Of a stretch of DNA of 64,000 bases, positions 1 through 9,150 are shown in pieces. A model generated the notes under the pieces. The model was not told the origin of the DNA and ran no database searches. It saw nothing but the letters and a program-made list of their open reading frames with translations. Position 1 is the stretch's first letter. Every line of letters starts with the position of its first letter. The position numbers and the translations under genes are program-made. Source of the stretch: Leeuwenhoekiella marinoflava DSM 3653 (GTDB lineage Bacteria > Bacteroidota > Bacteroidia > Flavobacteriales > Flavobacteriaceae); contig NZ_FQUN01000004.1 in assembly GCF_900129005.1 (NCBI RefSeq), positions 248,001-312,000 on the forward strand. The letters are read 5' to 3'.

Positions 1-98
1 GAAATATCATAGATGTACGAACCTTTTGCATGAGATACTTCTACAGCTAAAGGATGCGGACTCGTTTGCGCCTGATATTTAAAAAAATCAGCTTTCAT
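1..98 (-). CDS. class III aminotransferase, N-terminal fragment (cut by window edge)
   Basis: Only the first 32 codons are inside the window; the gene runs off the left edge. The reverse-strand ATG is at 96-98 and the peptide begins MKADFFKYQAQTSPHPLAVE, followed by GSYIYDI. This matches the start of fold-type I, PLP-dependent class III aminotransferases, where a proline-rich N-terminus precedes a G-x-Y-I-x-D strand. The start overlaps the 3' end of the upstream OstA-like gene by 11 bp, so the two are probably co-transcribed and translationally coupled. The substrate (ornithine, acetylornithine, 4-aminobutyrate or other) cannot be told from this fragment. Family call is fairly sure; the exact function is open. 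Confidence 0.7.
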   Translation of the reverse strand, partial: MKADFFKYQAQTSPHPLAVEVSHAKGSYIYDI

Positions 99-1914
99 TA
101 TCTGTGGTTGTTGAATCTTTAACTTTAGGCTTAGGGACTTCTTTTAAATTCGGTTTCTGTATTGTTGTAGAATCTGTTTCTTTCTGAATTGTTGCTTTAT
201 CATTGATTGGAACTCCTAATGAAGGAGCATCTTCTTCTCGGTTTTTAAAGTCTGAAGGATTCAATTTTGAAGCATCTGGGATGTCCAACTCTTCGTCTGA
301 AATGCTATTATCAAAGAAATCTTCATCGATTTCCGGTAACGGAATACCTTCAATTTTAGTAAGGGTAAACGGAGCTTCACCTTTGAAGATATCTTCTTTG
401 GACAATAACCGCTCATCACCCCGCCAATTCAGTCCGGGGAATTCTCTGGACTCAATAGGAAATTTAGAAAGCGGGTAAACCTCACCGTCAACTTGTTTCC
501 ACTTTGTGACTTCAACCAGTTCATTTTCTTCTAAAATCGCCGTAATTGAAGCTGATTTACTTTTGTCTATTCCTTGTAAAGCCCCATCTTCTCCACGCAT
601 ATAATTGATGCTTTCGGCGTTTTTCACAATGTCTATTTGATGCAAAGCATTGTCTAAAAAAGTACCGTAAAGCACATCTCCTTTTACTTGATTAAACCCT
701 GTTTTGTCCTTTTGATCAAATAGGGGAATGGTGTCTTGTTGCGCCATAAAAGCATTTTCAAATACTTTAAGAGAATCGAGTTGCTCGGTTTTGGTATCGC
801 TTTTCAGATGAATGGAGTCTCCAGTCATCTGGCTCAGACCACTCCATAAAATGGGCTTGCCAATCATTTGTGTCAATCCGGTTTGTTGATTGATGTGTAT
901 AGAATCTGATTTTCCGCTTAAATCACTTTTGAAAAGGCGTACGTTGTAATAACCGCGTACAATGCGTTTTTCAGGAATTCCTGTAACTACGAGTCGATCT
1001 CCATGAATGTAAATGGAATCGTTATCCTGAACGGTTATCGCAACAGCTTTTTTAGTGATAAAAACTGAATCTTTATCCTTGTAAACTTCGGCATAATGTC
1101 CTTTGATAACACTGTTATTTGCGGTGTCTAAAACTTTGATATTGTTAGTCGCCGAAGCAAAATTAGTAGGCCTATCAAAATACAAACTGTCTCCGTAGAC
1201 CGTGCGATTATCATAATCTATACGGGAATTTTTCACAAAATAACCGTTGTCGTTTCGGGTGTCATAATAGCCCCGTTCACAATAAACGGTGCTGGTCTCA
1301 CTGGTAATAGTAGAGGGACCATACAAATAAGCTACACCGCTTTCCGAATAAAAATCAAGTTGGTCGCTTTCAATAACATATTCCGGGTTTGTGACCACCA
1401 CGTCCTGAATAAAGGAATACTTATCCTGATCTAAAAAATAACGACCTATTTTACTGTTGATAATGCTTGCTGTGTCTCGTAGTGTTCCACCGGTTCGGTA
1501 ATAGGCTTGCTGTTTGATTCTGTCAAAATAGAGCGTATCTGTATCTAAAGTAGCAGTAGGTGTTTTTAAATTCACTCCTCCTGATGCCCAAGCAAACTGG
1601 GTATTACCGTTATATTCCCCATAGTTGCTGCGCATACTAATGGTGTCGCCTTGTTTCATGCGAACATTACCAATGGCGCGGACAAAATTTTCATTTTTAT
1701 AATGAAATGCTAAGTCACACCACATTTCTATACCTTCATGCTGAATATAAACCTGATTGGTATTTTTATACATTACCAAAGCTCCCGGATATTTTACCTC
1801 ATCGATTTGAGAAATATCTGAGGTGATATCTAGTTCTTTTCCTTCCTGAGCAAAGGAGCTTGCGGCAAGGAAAAGCATTAAAAAAAAGAGACTGTTTTTT
1901 AAGAAATCAGGCAT
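88..1914 (-). CDS. OstA-like organic-solvent-tolerance / LPS-transport type protein
   Basis: Secreted protein of about 608 aa. A signal peptide (MPDFLKNSLFFLMLFLAASS, then FAQ) is followed by long stretches of repetitive beta-strand sequence with recurring D-S-I-x-I/x-G-D and Y-G-D-S-L-Y-F-D units, typical of the OstA/LptA-LptD N-terminal beta-jellyroll fold that shuttles lipopolysaccharide across the periplasm. The acidic, proline-rich tail (residues about 540-608) looks disordered. An open frame continues 20 codons upstream to 1974, but the -7-type promoter box at 1929-1936 lies inside that extension and the signal peptide starts at 1914, so I choose 1914. No LptD barrel is present, so this is a soluble or periplasmic OstA-like protein. 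It overlaps the downstream aminotransferase by 11 bp. Confidence 0.82.
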   Translation of the reverse strand: MPDFLKNSLFFLMLFLAASSFAQEGKELDITSDISQIDEVKYPGALVMYKNTNQVYIQHEGIEMWCDLAFHYKNENFVRAIGNVRMKQGDTISMRSNYGEYNGNTQFAWASGGVNLKTPTATLDTDTLYFDRIKQQAYYRTGGTLRDTASIINSKIGRYFLDQDKYSFIQDVVVTNPEYVIESDQLDFYSESGVAYLYGPSTITSETSTVYCERGYYDTRNDNGYFVKNSRIDYDNRTVYGDSLYFDRPTNFASATNNIKVLDTANNSVIKGHYAEVYKDKDSVFITKKAVAITVQDNDSIYIHGDRLVVTGIPEKRIVRGYYNVRLFKSDLSGKSDSIHINQQTGLTQMIGKPILWSGLSQMTGDSIHLKSDTKTEQLDSLKVFENAFMAQQDTIPLFDQKDKTGFNQVKGDVLYGTFLDNALHQIDIVKNAESINYMRGEDGALQGIDKSKSASITAILEENELVEVTKWKQVDGEVYPLSKFPIESREFPGLNWRGDERLLSKEDIFKGEAPFTLTKIEGIPLPEIDEDFFDNSISDEELDIPDASKLNPSDFKNREEDAPSLGVPINDKATIQKETDSTTIQKPNLKEVPKPKVKDSTTTDNES

Positions 1915-1928
1915 AATACAATTTGATG

Positions 1929-1936
1929 CAAATATA
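1929..1936 (-). promoter_or_regulatory. -7 promoter box of the OstA-like gene
   Basis: The reverse strand reads TATATTTG, an exact match to the Bacteroidetes -7 consensus TAnnTTTG, 14 nt before the chosen ATG at 1914. No clear TTTG-like -33 element is seen upstream. It supports the shorter start for the OstA-like gene. Confidence 0.5.
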
Positions 1937-1986
1937 ACGGAAAAAGAAGCGGTTAAAGTATTCCCTTTAATCAAAAATGAAAGCTA

Positions 1987-2562
1987 TTATTTTTTAGCAG
2001 ATTGCGCTTCTTTTATCATTTCGATATAGAAATCTTCAGTAAGGTCGTCTTTAGAAAGTTCTAGCTCTGCTAATAAACGATAGAGTTTTTCAAAAAGTGC
2101 ATCAGTTTCAGAATGATTAGCAGTTGAAGTTTCAATCTCTATAAAAGAATCTTCTAGTTCATCAAATTGAACAAGTGCAATTTCAACAGAAGCTTCGTTG
2201 TAATTTAAATTGAAAATTTCACAGTGCTTGGTGTAATGAGCTGTTTTTATATAGCCCAAATGTAAAAGTATTTGCTCAGTATTGTGATGATCTAAAACAA
2301 TGCTTTCGTATTCAGGTTTAGAACGTGTTACTTTTTCAAAAGGTTTGTCTTTAAAAGTTAGATAATGTTTTGCTTCGCCTGAGTCTAAATTGGTTTTAGT
2401 ACGCAAACGAAACTCCTGATCTTCTTCCGTCAAGGTATTGTCCTTATCAAAATAGCGGTCGTCATAGTCTAAGCGATATTGAGAATCCAGACTTAATTTT
2501 AAGATAGCTTTGCGGGTTTGATCGTGGTTTTTAAGACGAGCCGTAAGTTCTACTTCATACAT
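1987..2562 (-). CDS. CYTH domain protein (triphosphate tunnel enzyme family)
   Basis: Protein of 191 aa filling the usual length of a single CYTH domain. The N-terminal E-x-E-x motif (EVELTAR, residues 3-9), the basic FRLRTK strand (51-56), YLTFKDK (67-73), SKPEYES (81-87) and a late acidic strand FIEIETS (about 140) are the alternating acidic and basic residues that line the CYTH tunnel and bind metal and triphosphate. Family members include class IV adenylate cyclases and inorganic or thiamine triphosphatases; the sequence does not say which activity applies here. No signal peptide, so cytoplasmic. It lies upstream of the OstA-like gene with about 70 bp between their start and stop. Confidence 0.8.
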   Translation of the reverse strand: MYEVELTARLKNHDQTRKAILKLSLDSQYRLDYDDRYFDKDNTLTEEDQEFRLRTKTNLDSGEAKHYLTFKDKPFEKVTRSKPEYESIVLDHHNTEQILLHLGYIKTAHYTKHCEIFNLNYNEASVEIALVQFDELEDSFIEIETSTANHSETDALFEKLYRLLAELELSKDDLTEDFYIEMIKEAQSAKK

Positions 2563-2612
2563 AATTAAACACTTTTTAGCTTAAAATTAAACTTTACAAG
2601 CAAGCTTTGCTT

Positions 2613-3665
2613 TTATAAACGAACAACTTTATGAATGAAACTTAATTTTTCAATTACCGGTTCTGATAAAATAAAAGGATAAGCGTCTGTATGCCCCATG
2701 CTTCGGTTTAATGAGTTTATAGAATAGGTGAGTGGTAAGTAGTGTTTAATAATCTTACTCATATCTGCACCATCATAGGGATCAAAATCACAAGCGACTC
2801 TAAGATTAGGCACCTTTGAAATTTCAGGATCTAGTCTAAGGCCAAAATTAAAAGAGGTTTCTAGCATATCCATTAAATGTAAGTAATGCGCCCATGTTTC
2901 TGCCCAGTCTTCCCAAGCGTGCATGGTCGCATAACTGCTGATGTAATTTTCACGCCAATTATCTGGAGCTCCATTTTTATAATGCTTTTGTAAAGCTTCA
3001 CTATAATCTTCACTATCGTCACCAAAAAGTACTCTGAATTCTCTCAAATTATTAGGATTGTTTTTTATTAAAACATCCCAATAGAAATGCCCCACTTCGT
3101 GTCTGAAATGTCCTAATAATGTGCGATAACGTTCAGAAAGTTTTTCTTTAACATATTCTCGATGCGCAGCATTTGCTTCCTGAATATTTAAAGTTATGAG
3201 TCCATTATAATGACCGGTTTTTACAGCATTTGGCTCGTTGGGGTCTGAAGCTAAAAAATCAAAGGTTAGATTAAATGGAATGTCGTTAAATGTGAATTTT
3301 ATAGGGAGTTTCAGCTTGTGTAAACTGTAAAACAACCTGCGCTTTGCTGCTTCAATTTTTTGCCAATCGAGTCTGTTTTCCGGGAAACTCAAATCTGGTA
3401 TCATGTGATTAGTACTGCAAGCTTCACAATATTCATTTTCGCTTTCTGAAGAAACCAACCAATTGCAGGCATCCAGTTTATGGTTTGTACAATATATTAG
3501 AGTTTGTTCTTTATTTACAGGATTAGCAACCGGAAAGCTGTTTGCAGGGAACGAAATGATTTCTTCACCTTCGTAAAGATAGCCTAGGTTATTACCACAT
3601 TTTTCACAAGAAATGTTTTCAAAATAAACCAGATTATCGCAATTAGAGCACTGAAAGAGTTTCAT
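2613..3665 (-). CDS. zinc-ribbon containing putative metallopeptidase
   Basis: Cytoplasmic protein of 350 aa. The N-terminus carries two cysteine clusters: CSNCDNLVYF...CEKC (residues 6-23), a zinc ribbon, then C-T-N-H / CNWL / C-E-A-C (59-83). The peptidase part has the zincin motif HEVGH at 189-193 within RHEVGHFYWD, with downstream Asp/Glu-rich helices (DWAETWAHYLH) that may give the third ligand. Family knowledge: this layout matches the putative zinc-binding metallopeptidases (Peptidase_Mx type) widespread in Gram-negatives, whose substrate is unknown. It is bracketed by CYTH and purA but separated from purA by a terminator, so it is probably its own unit. Family call is solid; role unknown. 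Confidence 0.82.
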   Translation of the reverse strand: MKLFQCSNCDNLVYFENISCEKCGNNLGYLYEGEEIISFPANSFPVANPVNKEQTLIYCTNHKLDACNWLVSSESENEYCEACSTNHMIPDLSFPENRLDWQKIEAAKRRLFYSLHKLKLPIKFTFNDIPFNLTFDFLASDPNEPNAVKTGHYNGLITLNIQEANAAHREYVKEKLSERYRTLLGHFRHEVGHFYWDVLIKNNPNNLREFRVLFGDDSEDYSEALQKHYKNGAPDNWRENYISSYATMHAWEDWAETWAHYLHLMDMLETSFNFGLRLDPEISKVPNLRVACDFDPYDGADMSKIIKHYLPLTYSINSLNRSMGHTDAYPFILSEPVIEKLSFIHKVVRL

Positions 3666-3743
3666 AGTTAGTTGTTGTTAAGGCTTTATAAATGTAAGAG
3701 TTAAGGCTTTAAGAGTGTAGTAATAATTTCAGAAATAAAGCAT

Positions 3744-3771
3744 AAAAAAACCCGAAGCAAAATGCTTCGGG
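3744..3771 (-). terminator. rho-independent terminator of purA
   Basis: Inverted repeat cccgaagca (3751-3759) / tgcttcggg (3763-3771) with a 3-nt loop. Read on the minus strand the hairpin is followed by a run of seven T (A run at 3744-3750). It lies 30 bp after the purA stop. Confidence 0.9.
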
Positions 3772-3800
3772 TTTTAAGTATTTCAATAAGAATTATGAGA

Positions 3801-5072
3801 CTATCTGTGAATTGTTTGTGTACGGTCTGGACCTACAGAAACAATTTTAATAGGCACATTCAATTCTTTTTCTAAAAATTCAATGTAAGCGTTAAGCTGT
3901 TTAGGTAATTGCTCATCGCCTTTCATTTTAGTGAGATCTTCTTCCCATCCTTTCATTTCTGAATAAATAGGCTCTACATTTTCAGGCTCAATATTATAGG
4001 GTAAATGATCTATAACTTCACCTTTATACTTGTATTGTGTGCAGATTTTAAGTGTATCAAAACCACTCAAAACATCACCTTTCATCATCATCAATTGTGT
4101 AACACCGTTAACGCGTACTGCGTATTTAAGAGCTACAAGATCTAACCAACCGCAACGGCGTGGTCTACCAGTGGTAGCTCCAAACTCGTTACCTATGCGT
4201 CCCATAGTTTCACCAACTTCGTCAAAAAGTTCGGTAGGGAAGGGGCCAGAACCCACACGAGTTGTATATGCTTTAAAAATACCAAATACATCACCTATCT
4301 GATTAGGAGCAACTCCCAGACCGGTACAAGCACCGGCAGCAGTAGTATTTGAAGAAGTTACAAAAGGATATGTACCAAAATCAATATCAAGAAGAGAACC
4401 TTGAGCTCCTTCAGCTAGAATTGATTTTCCGGCTTGTTGTGCCTGATATAAATATTCTTCAGAATCAATAAACGTTAATGATTTTAAAACTTCAACAGCT
4501 TTGAAAAATTCAGATTCTAATTCTTTAAGATCAAACTCGATTTTCGCATCATAAAAGTCAATCATATCAATATGCTTATCTCTAAGCGAAGCATAACGAT
4601 CTTTCCAATCAGCAAGTTCAAGATCCCCTACACGAATTCCGTTACGACCGGTTTTATCCATATATGTAGGACCGATTCCTTTTAGAGTAGAACCAATTTT
4701 AGCCTTACCTTTTGAAGCTTCAGAAGCTGCATCAAGGAGACGGTGTGTAGGTAGAATTAAATGCGCTTTACGAGAAATAAGTAATTTTTCTTTGATGTTT
4801 AGTTTAAACTGAGCAAGATTGTCTAATTCCTTCTTAAAAATAACCGGGTCAATCACAACACCGTTACCAACTAAGTTGATCGCGTTTTCGTGAAAAATAC
4901 CTGAAGGAATTGTGTGTAATACATGTTTGATGCCATCAAATTCAAGTGTGTGACCTGCGTTAGGTCCGCCTTGAAAGCGGGCTATAATATCATAGTCTTT
5001 TGTAAGAACATCTACGATTTTGCCCTTACCCTCGTCTCCCCATTGGAGACCTAGAAGTAAATCTACTGCCAT
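3801..5072 (-). CDS. purA: adenylosuccinate synthetase
   Basis: Makes adenylosuccinate from IMP, aspartate and GTP, the first committed step from IMP to AMP. Length of 423 aa is normal for the family. The P-loop-like signature GLQWGDEGKGKIVD (residues 8-21) carries the catalytic Asp and the GTP-binding glycines; QGGPNAGHT follows, and GPTYMDK, GTYPFVTSSN and TTGRPRRCGWLD motifs are all in place. The ATG directly abuts the TAA of the upstream fur-family gene (no spacer), so the two are almost certainly one transcript with coupled translation. A strong terminator follows. Sure identification. Confidence 0.98.
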   Translation of the reverse strand: MAVDLLLGLQWGDEGKGKIVDVLTKDYDIIARFQGGPNAGHTLEFDGIKHVLHTIPSGIFHENAINLVGNGVVIDPVIFKKELDNLAQFKLNIKEKLLISRKAHLILPTHRLLDAASEASKGKAKIGSTLKGIGPTYMDKTGRNGIRVGDLELADWKDRYASLRDKHIDMIDFYDAKIEFDLKELESEFFKAVEVLKSLTFIDSEEYLYQAQQAGKSILAEGAQGSLLDIDFGTYPFVTSSNTTAAGACTGLGVAPNQIGDVFGIFKAYTTRVGSGPFPTELFDEVGETMGRIGNEFGATTGRPRRCGWLDLVALKYAVRVNGVTQLMMMKGDVLSGFDTLKICTQYKYKGEVIDHLPYNIEPENVEPIYSEMKGWEEDLTKMKGDEQLPKQLNAYIEFLEKELNVPIKIVSVGPDRTQTIHR

Positions 5073-5558
5073 TTATGAGTTATTGTCTTCGGTTGTGTTT
5101 TCTGTTGAATTCTCTTTGCGGGTACCGTAAAAATAAAGGGAGTGTTTGTTGATCTCTATATCGAAAACCTCTTCGATGGTCTTCTTGATAGATTGAATAC
5201 GTGGATCGCAAAATTCTATAACCTCACCGGTATCAGTTAAAATAACGTGATCGTGCTGTTTGTCAAAATAGGATTTCTCGTATTGAGACTGATTTTGCCC
5301 AAACTGATGTTTGCGCACAAGTCCACACGCCAGTAGAAGTTCTATCGTATTGTAAAGCGTAGCTCTACTCACTCGATATTTTTTATTCTTCATACTGATG
5401 TATAAAGTTTCTATATCAAAGTGGTCTTTGTAATTATAAATCTCCTGTAAAATCGCATAGCGCTCGGGAGTTTTACGATGACCGTTTTCTTCTAAAAACT
5501 TAGTGAAGACGTTCTTTACGACTTCTTGATCTTTATTTATTGTTGCTTTAGGTACCAT
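5073..5558 (-). CDS. Fur/PerR/Zur-family metal-dependent repressor
   Basis: Regulator of 161 aa with an N-terminal winged helix ([15 protein letters not shown], then [14 protein letters not shown] recognition region, residues about 30-80) and a C-terminal dimerisation/metal domain. The HDHVI motif (about residue 104) and the late KHSLYFYG keep the usual regulatory metal ligands. The two CxxC pairs that bind structural zinc in classical Fur are missing: the expected C-x-x-C after HDHVI reads ILTDTGEV, and the tail has no cysteines. It is the upstream partner of purA (stop and start touch) and follows the RSH gene by 24 bp with a promoter-like box between. The regulated metal cannot be told from sequence. 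Confidence 0.88.
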   Translation of the reverse strand: MVPKATINKDQEVVKNVFTKFLEENGHRKTPERYAILQEIYNYKDHFDIETLYISMKNKKYRVSRATLYNTIELLLACGLVRKHQFGQNQSQYEKSYFDKQHDHVILTDTGEVIEFCDPRIQSIKKTIEEVFDIEINKHSLYFYGTRKENSTENTTEDNNS

Positions 5559-5569
5559 AATAGAGGGTG

Positions 5570-5577
5570 CAAAGTTA
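5570..5577 (-). promoter_or_regulatory. -7 promoter box of the fur-purA unit
   Basis: Reverse strand reads TAACTTTG, matching TAnnTTTG, 11 nt before the fur-family ATG and within the short gap after the RSH stop. Suggests fur-purA can be transcribed apart from the RSH gene. No clear -33 element. Confidence 0.45.
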
Positions 5578-5582
5578 CGTAT

Positions 5583-7799
5583 TTACAGGCGTATGACTTT
5601 ATCGATACCGTTTATTTTTTTTAAGTTTTCTATAAGCCTGCGTAAATGCTCTTTGTTTTGAACAATGACGGTAATGTTTCCTTTAAAAACGCCGTCGTTA
5701 GTTGTGAAATTTAGATTACGCATATTTACATGCATGTGTTCTGAAATTTCACGGGTAACGTTATTTACCAGCCCAAGGGTATCGATTCCGGTTAATTCTA
5801 GGTCTGCTTTAAATTCTTGTGCAGATGAATCTATCCATTTTGCAGGAATAATTCTGTATGCATAATTGCTTTGTAATGAGATTGAATTGGGGCAGTTTTG
5901 TTTGTGTACTTTAATGCCTTCTGAGACTGTAGTAAATCCAAAAACTTTATCTCCAGGAATAGGGTTACAGCACTGAGCTAAGGTATAGTCTAGTTTTTGC
6001 TCATCTTTACCAAACACCAAAAGATCATACTTTTCGGTAATCTCATCTTTGTTAACATGCTCAGCTACCGGAGTTTTACGTATTTTATTTTTAAAGAAAC
6101 TAACAAAAGCATTACTGCGGGATGTAGCATATTCTTTTATCATTTTATTGTCTATCGAGCCTATTCCAACACGATAGAACAAATCAAGACTGGTTTTTAA
6201 TTTAAAATAGATAACCATCTCATTAATTACATTCTCATCAAGACTGATCTTTTGAGAACGCAATTTTCTAGTAAGAATTACTTTACCGTCTTCTGCAATA
6301 GTTTTCTTCTCGTCTTTTAAAGAAGATTTAATCTTAGAGCGCGCACGTGCTGTTGTAGCATAATCTAACCAGTTGTTATTCGGTTTTGCATGTTCTGAGG
6401 TAATAATTTCTACCTGATCACCACTTTTAAGTTCGTGACTCAGTGGAACTAGTTTACCGTTTACACGTGCTCCGCGGGTGTGCATACCTACTTCGGTATG
6501 AATACTAAACGCAAAATCTAAAGGCGTCGCCGCTTTAGGCAGAGACTTTAATTCCCCTTGCGGGGTAAACACAAAAATCTCTTTGTTGTACAGATTCAAT
6601 TTAAACTGCTCAACAAAATCTACAGCATTCGTTTCGTTATTTTCTAATGCTTCCTGTAAGCGGTTTAACCACTGATCTAAAGTTTGATCTTCATCGGTTT
6701 CGTTTGATGTACCTTGTTTGTATTTATAATGAGCAGCATAACCTTTTTCGGCAATTTCGTTCATTCGGTCAGAACGAATTTGTACTTCAACCCAGCGTCC
6801 TTTAAGCCCCATTACGGTAATGTGCAAGGCTTCGTATCCTGTAGATTTCGGTGAAGAGATCCAGTCACGCAGTCGCGTGGGATTTGGTCTAAAATGATCT
6901 GTTACTATAGAGTAAATTTTCCACGCTAAAAACTTTTCGCTTTCAGGCGCTGCCTTGTAAATAATTCTAATTGCAAACTTGTCATACACCTCGTCAAACG
7001 GAATATTCTGCTTGAGCATTTTCCGGCGTATACTGTAAATAGATTTTGGTCTGCCTTTTATCTCATAATCTAGAATCTCCTTATCTAAAGACTGCTCCAC
7101 AGCTTGGGTAAACTCTTCAATATATTGATCCTGTTGTTCTTTAGTATCTTTCATCTTCCGCGAAATGTCTTTAAACACTTCGGGTTCTGTGTACTTTTGT
7201 CCAAGATCTTCAAGTTCTGTTTTAATGTTATAAAGACCTATACGGTGCGCAAGAGGCGCGTAGATATACAGTGTTTCACTGGCGATTTTTACCTGTTTGT
7301 CAGGTCGCATAGAATCCATCGTTTGCATATTGTGCAAACGGTCTGCAATCTTAATGATAATTACCCTAACGTCATCGTTTATGGTAAGTAGCATTTTTCT
7401 AAAGTTCTCTGCTTGTAACGAAACATCACGATGCTTCTTTAGGTTTGAAATTTTGGTAAGTCCGTCAACAATACGTGCTACGGTAGGTCCAAATAACTCT
7501 TCTAAATCTTCAAGCGTATAGGATGTGTCTTCAACTACATCGTGTAAAAGAGCAGCAGCAATAGAAGTCGCATCCATACCTATCTCACTGGCAACAATAC
7601 GCGCAACAGCAAGAGGATGAAATACATAAGCTTCCCCAGACTTACGACGCTGATCTTTATGCGCGTCTACAGCCACCTCAAATGCTTTTCTGATCATTTT
7701 TTTATCATCATCAGAAAGCGTGCGGTAACTTATGCGCAATAATTCTTTGTAGCGCCTGGTAAGCTCTTTATTTTCTTTTTCTATATCAACCGGAGTCAT
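5583..7799 (-). CDS. bifunctional (p)ppGpp synthetase/hydrolase (RelA/SpoT homolog)
   Basis: Long RSH enzyme of 738 aa that makes and degrades the stringent-response alarmone. Domains in order: HD hydrolase with HPLAVA (61-66) and HDVVEDT (86-92); synthetase domain about 235-350 with GRPKSIYSI and EVQIRSDRMNEIAEKGYAAHY; TGS domain about 400-465 (VFTPQGELKSLP, AFSIHTEVG); a CCNPIPGD zinc/helical region near 620; C-terminal ACT domain (about 660-735). The intact HD residues and the FDEVYD acidic motif in the synthetase fit a bifunctional enzyme rather than a synthetase-only RelA. It sits just upstream of fur-purA, linking it to a gene of purine nucleotide synthesis. Confident. Confidence 0.96.
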   Translation of the reverse strand: MTPVDIEKENKELTRRYKELLRISYRTLSDDDKKMIRKAFEVAVDAHKDQRRKSGEAYVFHPLAVARIVASEIGMDATSIAAALLHDVVEDTSYTLEDLEELFGPTVARIVDGLTKISNLKKHRDVSLQAENFRKMLLTINDDVRVIIIKIADRLHNMQTMDSMRPDKQVKIASETLYIYAPLAHRIGLYNIKTELEDLGQKYTEPEVFKDISRKMKDTKEQQDQYIEEFTQAVEQSLDKEILDYEIKGRPKSIYSIRRKMLKQNIPFDEVYDKFAIRIIYKAAPESEKFLAWKIYSIVTDHFRPNPTRLRDWISSPKSTGYEALHITVMGLKGRWVEVQIRSDRMNEIAEKGYAAHYKYKQGTSNETDEDQTLDQWLNRLQEALENNETNAVDFVEQFKLNLYNKEIFVFTPQGELKSLPKAATPLDFAFSIHTEVGMHTRGARVNGKLVPLSHELKSGDQVEIITSEHAKPNNNWLDYATTARARSKIKSSLKDEKKTIAEDGKVILTRKLRSQKISLDENVINEMVIYFKLKTSLDLFYRVGIGSIDNKMIKEYATSRSNAFVSFFKNKIRKTPVAEHVNKDEITEKYDLLVFGKDEQKLDYTLAQCCNPIPGDKVFGFTTVSEGIKVHKQNCPNSISLQSNYAYRIIPAKWIDSSAQEFKADLELTGIDTLGLVNNVTREISEHMHVNMRNLNFTTNDGVFKGNITVIVQNKEHLRRLIENLKKINGIDKVIRL

Positions 7800-7900
7800 A
7801 ATTTAAATGTACAACTATATCCTAAAAAAGCAAATGGAATTAGCGCTTCTATTCAGAAATAGATTTTGAAAAATGTAAAGTTTTAAAATCAGTTTAAATA

Positions 7901-9139
7901 TTAGCGAAGCTGTTTTAGATTGCGGTAGCGCTGCAATAAGGTAGGGTGTGAGTAATGCAATTTTACATACAGTGGATGCGGAGTTAAATTACTCAAGCTG
8001 TTGCGAGAGAGTTTTTTAAGCGAACGTATAAGTGGTTCACCGGAATACGTGTCTTTTGCGTAATTGTCAGCTTGATATTCAAATTTTCTCGATAGCAAAC
8101 TCATTAAAAATCCTGTAATTCCAGAAATAGGCGTGTATAAAATTCCAAAGGCTATTAAGCCGATATGAAAACTGGGCTGGGTTACGCCTAATGCTTCAGA
8201 AAATATGGGCATACTTATAAAAATGCCTAATAACCAAAGCGTAAAACCAGTAAGTAAAATAGAAGTTACTAAATTGATAATGATATGATTCTTTTGATAA
8301 TGACCTACTTCGTGCGCTAAAACAGCAACGATTTCTTCTTCTTCCAGATCGTTGATTAGCGTATCGTAAAGCGTGATTCTTTTTTCGGATCCAAAACCTG
8401 AAAAGTAAGCATTGGCTTTTGTACTGCGTTTAGAACCGTCAATAACAAAAATATTATTCAGTTTAAAACCTACAGTAGCAGCATACTTCTCAATTTTTTC
8501 ACGCAGCGAACCTTCTTCCAGCGGTTGTTGTTTGTTGAAAAGCGGCACGATGAGTTTTGCGTAAAACATATTCATTACAACCGCAAAAACAGCAAAAACA
8601 ATCCATGCATAGAGCCAAAAAGAATTTCCGCTCACTTGATAAAACCAAATGACCAAAGCGAGCAAGCCACCGCCCACAAGAATAGTCATCAACCAACCTT
8701 TGAGCTTATCCATAAAAAAGAGGGCAGGAGTTGACTTATTAAAACCGAAGCGTTCTTCAATAACAAAGGTCTTGTAATAACTAAATGGCGTTGTGAGGAT
8801 GTCAGATCCCAGCATAATAATTCCGAAGAAAATAAGGCCTACAATGATCTCGTTAGAGCTCACCGATCGCGCTAGATCATCTACATAAGCAAAACCATCA
8901 GCAAAGAAAAAGAGTAACGTGATCACAAGCATAAAACTCGAAGTTAACATTGAAAATTTTGCATTCGATTTTTTATAGGCTTGCGATTTGCGATAGGTTT
9001 CTTCATCATAGACGTCAGCCAATTCCTGTGGAATAGCATCGTCAAAATGCTTGGTGTTTAAAGTATCTAGAATTTGATCAATCACAAAGCTGATTGTGAT
9101 AAAGCCTATAATGATATAAAAAACAAGTGTTGGGGTCAT
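7901..9139 (-). CDS. M48-family membrane metallopeptidase (Ste24/CAAX protease-like)
   Basis: Integral membrane protease of 412 aa. Several hydrophobic segments (about 5-22, 64-83, 97-115, 150-170, 173-192, 285-305, 325-350) surround a zincin site: HEVGH at 275-279 (VLAHEVGHYQKNH) and FEYQADNYA further on giving the third zinc ligand. This is the Ste24p/CAAX protease-1 architecture; bacterial members are thought to act in membrane protein quality control, not prenyl processing. It lies 11 bp after the SpoU methyltransferase gene, so likely in the same transcript. Family sure, substrate unknown. Confidence 0.93.
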   Translation of the reverse strand: MTPTLVFYIIIGFITISFVIDQILDTLNTKHFDDAIPQELADVYDEETYRKSQAYKKSNAKFSMLTSSFMLVITLLFFFADGFAYVDDLARSVSSNEIIVGLIFFGIIMLGSDILTTPFSYYKTFVIEERFGFNKSTPALFFMDKLKGWLMTILVGGGLLALVIWFYQVSGNSFWLYAWIVFAVFAVVMNMFYAKLIVPLFNKQQPLEEGSLREKIEKYAATVGFKLNNIFVIDGSKRSTKANAYFSGFGSEKRITLYDTLINDLEEEEIVAVLAHEVGHYQKNHIIINLVTSILLTGFTLWLLGIFISMPIFSEALGVTQPSFHIGLIAFGILYTPISGITGFLMSLLSRKFEYQADNYAKDTYSGEPLIRSLKKLSRNSLSNLTPHPLYVKLHYSHPTLLQRYRNLKQLR

Positions 9140-9150
9140 AGTAAGGTATT

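Noticed and set aside
1915-1974. N-terminal extension of the OstA-like protein
   Set aside because: Contains the promoter box and does not fit a signal peptide; start moved to 1914.
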